Shown here: positions 62,825 through 64,000 of the stretch, in pieces | Numbering within the stretch: position 1 is the first letter of the stretch | Layout of the letters: the number at the start of each line of letters is the position of its first letter | Source: Carallia brachiata | Taxonomy: Eukaryota > Streptophyta > Magnoliopsida > Malpighiales > Rhizophoraceae | Assembly (NCBI GenBank): GCA_021464245.1 | Contig: JADCRB010000074.1 | Span: 2,409,334-2,473,333, forward strand | Reading direction: 5' to 3' | Length of the DNA stretch: 64,000 bases | Notes under the pieces: model-generated | The model's database searches: none | What the model saw: only the letters and a program-made list of their open reading frames with translations | Told to the model about the DNA's origin: nothing | Position numbers and translations under genes: made by a program

Positions 62825-63290
62825 CAATATTTTTTAATTTTTAATTTTTATATTTTTATATAAATATAAATCTTTTTAATATTTTATATGAATTTTAATT
62901 TTTTTTATTTTTTGTCATATTAATCATTTTATTTACAAAAAAATAGTCAATCTATTAATAAACGAGTTTAATTTGATTTAAATTATTTAAAAAATATTAA
63001 ATACACAAGTGAGATATTTTTTTGTAAACAAATATGTATATTAAATATTTTTTAATTAACAAATACTCAAATTAAATATGCAAAGTGTATATTTTTGATG
63101 AAAAAAATTTTTAAATAGTGTATTTAATTTTTTTAAAATATTTTTGTAAGGATAATTATTTTTTTTATAGATTGATCACTTTCCACTAATGAATTGATTG
63201 ATTTGATAAAAAATCGAAAATTTAGAGTTCAAATGAAATTTCAAAAAGATTTAAAATTTATATAAAAATATAAAAATTTAAGACTAAAAA
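62825..63290. mobile_element. AT-rich fold-back (MITE-like) element, copy 2
   Basis: Resembles the element at 14.09-14.52 kb. The right arm has TTGATTGATTTGATAAAAAATCG, GAGTTCAAATGAAATTTCA and, further inside, ATTGATCACTTTCCACTAAT. The left arm has the complementary order (TATATGAATTTTAATTTT, CATATTAATCATTTTATT, AGTCAATCTATTAATAAACG). No coding. Confidence 0.5.
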
Positions 63291-63530
63291 ATAACATATT
63301 CCTTTTATTAACCACATCAATTTTAATCACTGTTAGATGATAAAATCTCTCCGTTGAGCTTTAAAAACTCACTGAAAAAAGTGATACAATGAATCAGAAA
63401 AAACTTCCACCACAGATAAATCTGCCCAACAGATTTAGCATAAAGACACAAAATAATTTTCAAATCTTTTTTCCCGTTCCACATCTGTTTATGACCTGCT
63501 AATTAACAAGAGAACTTCCAGGTCCACCAG

Positions 63531-63537
63531 TATAAAT
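63531..63537 (+). promoter_or_regulatory. TATA box of the right-edge gene
   Basis: TATAAAT lies 44 bp upstream of the ATG at 63575, implying a very short leader. It is the only strong TATA-like match in the proximal region. Confidence 0.6.
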
Positions 63538-63574
63538 GAGCCATCATCAGGGACAAGGGAGGTCATAACTAACC

Positions 63575-64000
63575 ATGGCACCTCTAACCAGATTTTATGT
63601 TGCAATTCTCGTTTTGTGTCTTGCTAGCAAAGGTAAACGGCATACAGTCACTTATATTTTTTTCTTGCTTCTTTGTAGTTGCACTTTTCGTTTCCATTAC
63701 GCACACAACGATGGTCTGAAATTAGTCGTACAAAATATTTGAATTGCGCATATTAACTTTATTTGGATTAGTAAGAGTTTTTGTTCAATTCATGGAAGGA
63801 GGTAGAAAGATTGATATTTCTTATAACCAAAATGGGATTCAATATATGGAGACTTTCAATTATAAAAAAATCCACCAATTTTAGTAATTAGATTCAGTTA
63901 ATTGTGCCACGGAAATAATTTATGGTCCTTAATTATATTTCTTCCATCTTCCACATTCAGGTCTAAATGGCCAACCCCACAAACCCCAATTGGTTTTATT
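63575..64000 (+). CDS. Secreted protein of unknown family, 5' part only
   Basis: Exon 1 (63575-63632) encodes MAPLTRFYVAILVLCLASK, a typical cleavable signal peptide, and ends AAAG|GTAAAC. A good acceptor (TTCCACATTCAG) at 63960 opens exon 2 in phase (GLNGQPHKPQLVL), which runs off the window. The signal peptide resembles those of small secreted plant proteins such as the TPD1-like group, but the visible mature part is too short to assign. Confidence 0.6.

Larger units (their letters stand above)
60829..63574. other. Intergenic between TPI and the right-edge gene
   Basis: TPI 3' flank, then AT-rich spacer with a short poly-A insertion (61208-61240) and a fold-back element (62825-63290). No gene recognised. 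Confidence 0.45.

Overview
The window is nuclear DNA of a flowering plant, most likely a eudicot and probably a rosid. The genes have many short exons with GT-AG introns and AT-rich spacers. Each conserved gene has a clear plant homologue: a plant-type eIF4B, a NIPA-type Mg transporter, a one-exon cytosolic cyclophilin with the plant divergent loop, an Ole e 1/proline-rich cell-wall protein, TRAP-alpha, XCT, bHLH121/URI and plastid triosephosphate isomerase. I cannot name the species from sequence alone.

Layout, left to right. 1.46-3.64 kb (-): eIF4B-like gene, two exons. 5.27-8.60 kb (-): NIPA Mg2+ transporter, nine exons, with a small acidic open frame diverging from it at 8.92 kb (+). 12.25-12.77 kb (-): intact one-exon cyclophilin. 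15.29-25.9 kb (-): decayed NUP188 nucleoporin gene with stops, frameshifts, an 89-bp tandem duplication and a large internal deletion, split by a 6.8-kb Ty3/Gypsy element with 378-bp LTRs. 29.3-32.1 kb: tandemly duplicated promoter/leader-like segment carrying nested small transposons. 32.3-36.8 kb: SINE, MITE and repeat territory. 37.2-39.45 kb (-): proline-rich cell-wall protein with frame breaks. 41.75-42.81 kb: hAT-like non-autonomous element. 43.1-46.5 kb (-): TRAP-alpha, eight exons, intact. 48.5-51.45 kb (-): XCT, twelve exons, three one-base deficits. 52.4-54.17 kb (+): bHLH121-type factor, five exons, intact. 54.9-55.2 kb (+): fragment resembling a viral movement protein. 58.3-60.8 kb (+): plastid TPI, nine exons, three small deletions, one removing the catalytic Glu codon. 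63.58 kb to the end (+): start of a secreted-protein gene.

The gene order matches, as I recall it, two paralogous Arabidopsis blocks: At4g38710-38770 (eIF4B-like, NIPA, cyclophilin, NUP188, PRP4) and At2g21120-21170 (NIPA, cyclophilin, PRP2, XCT, TRAP-alpha, TIM). The window holds both gene sets in one place, as expected of the ancestral order before the Brassicaceae duplication and gene loss. The genes are not a functional operon. They are independent housekeeping and cell-wall genes with a conserved neighbourhood. Between them lie tRNA-derived SINEs, MITEs, fold-back elements and several tiny poly(A)-ended insertions flanked by target-site duplications. The main surprises are the dead NUP188 locus, the movement-protein-like fragment, and the clustering of small deletions in the PRP, XCT and TPI genes, which may be assembly error or real decay.
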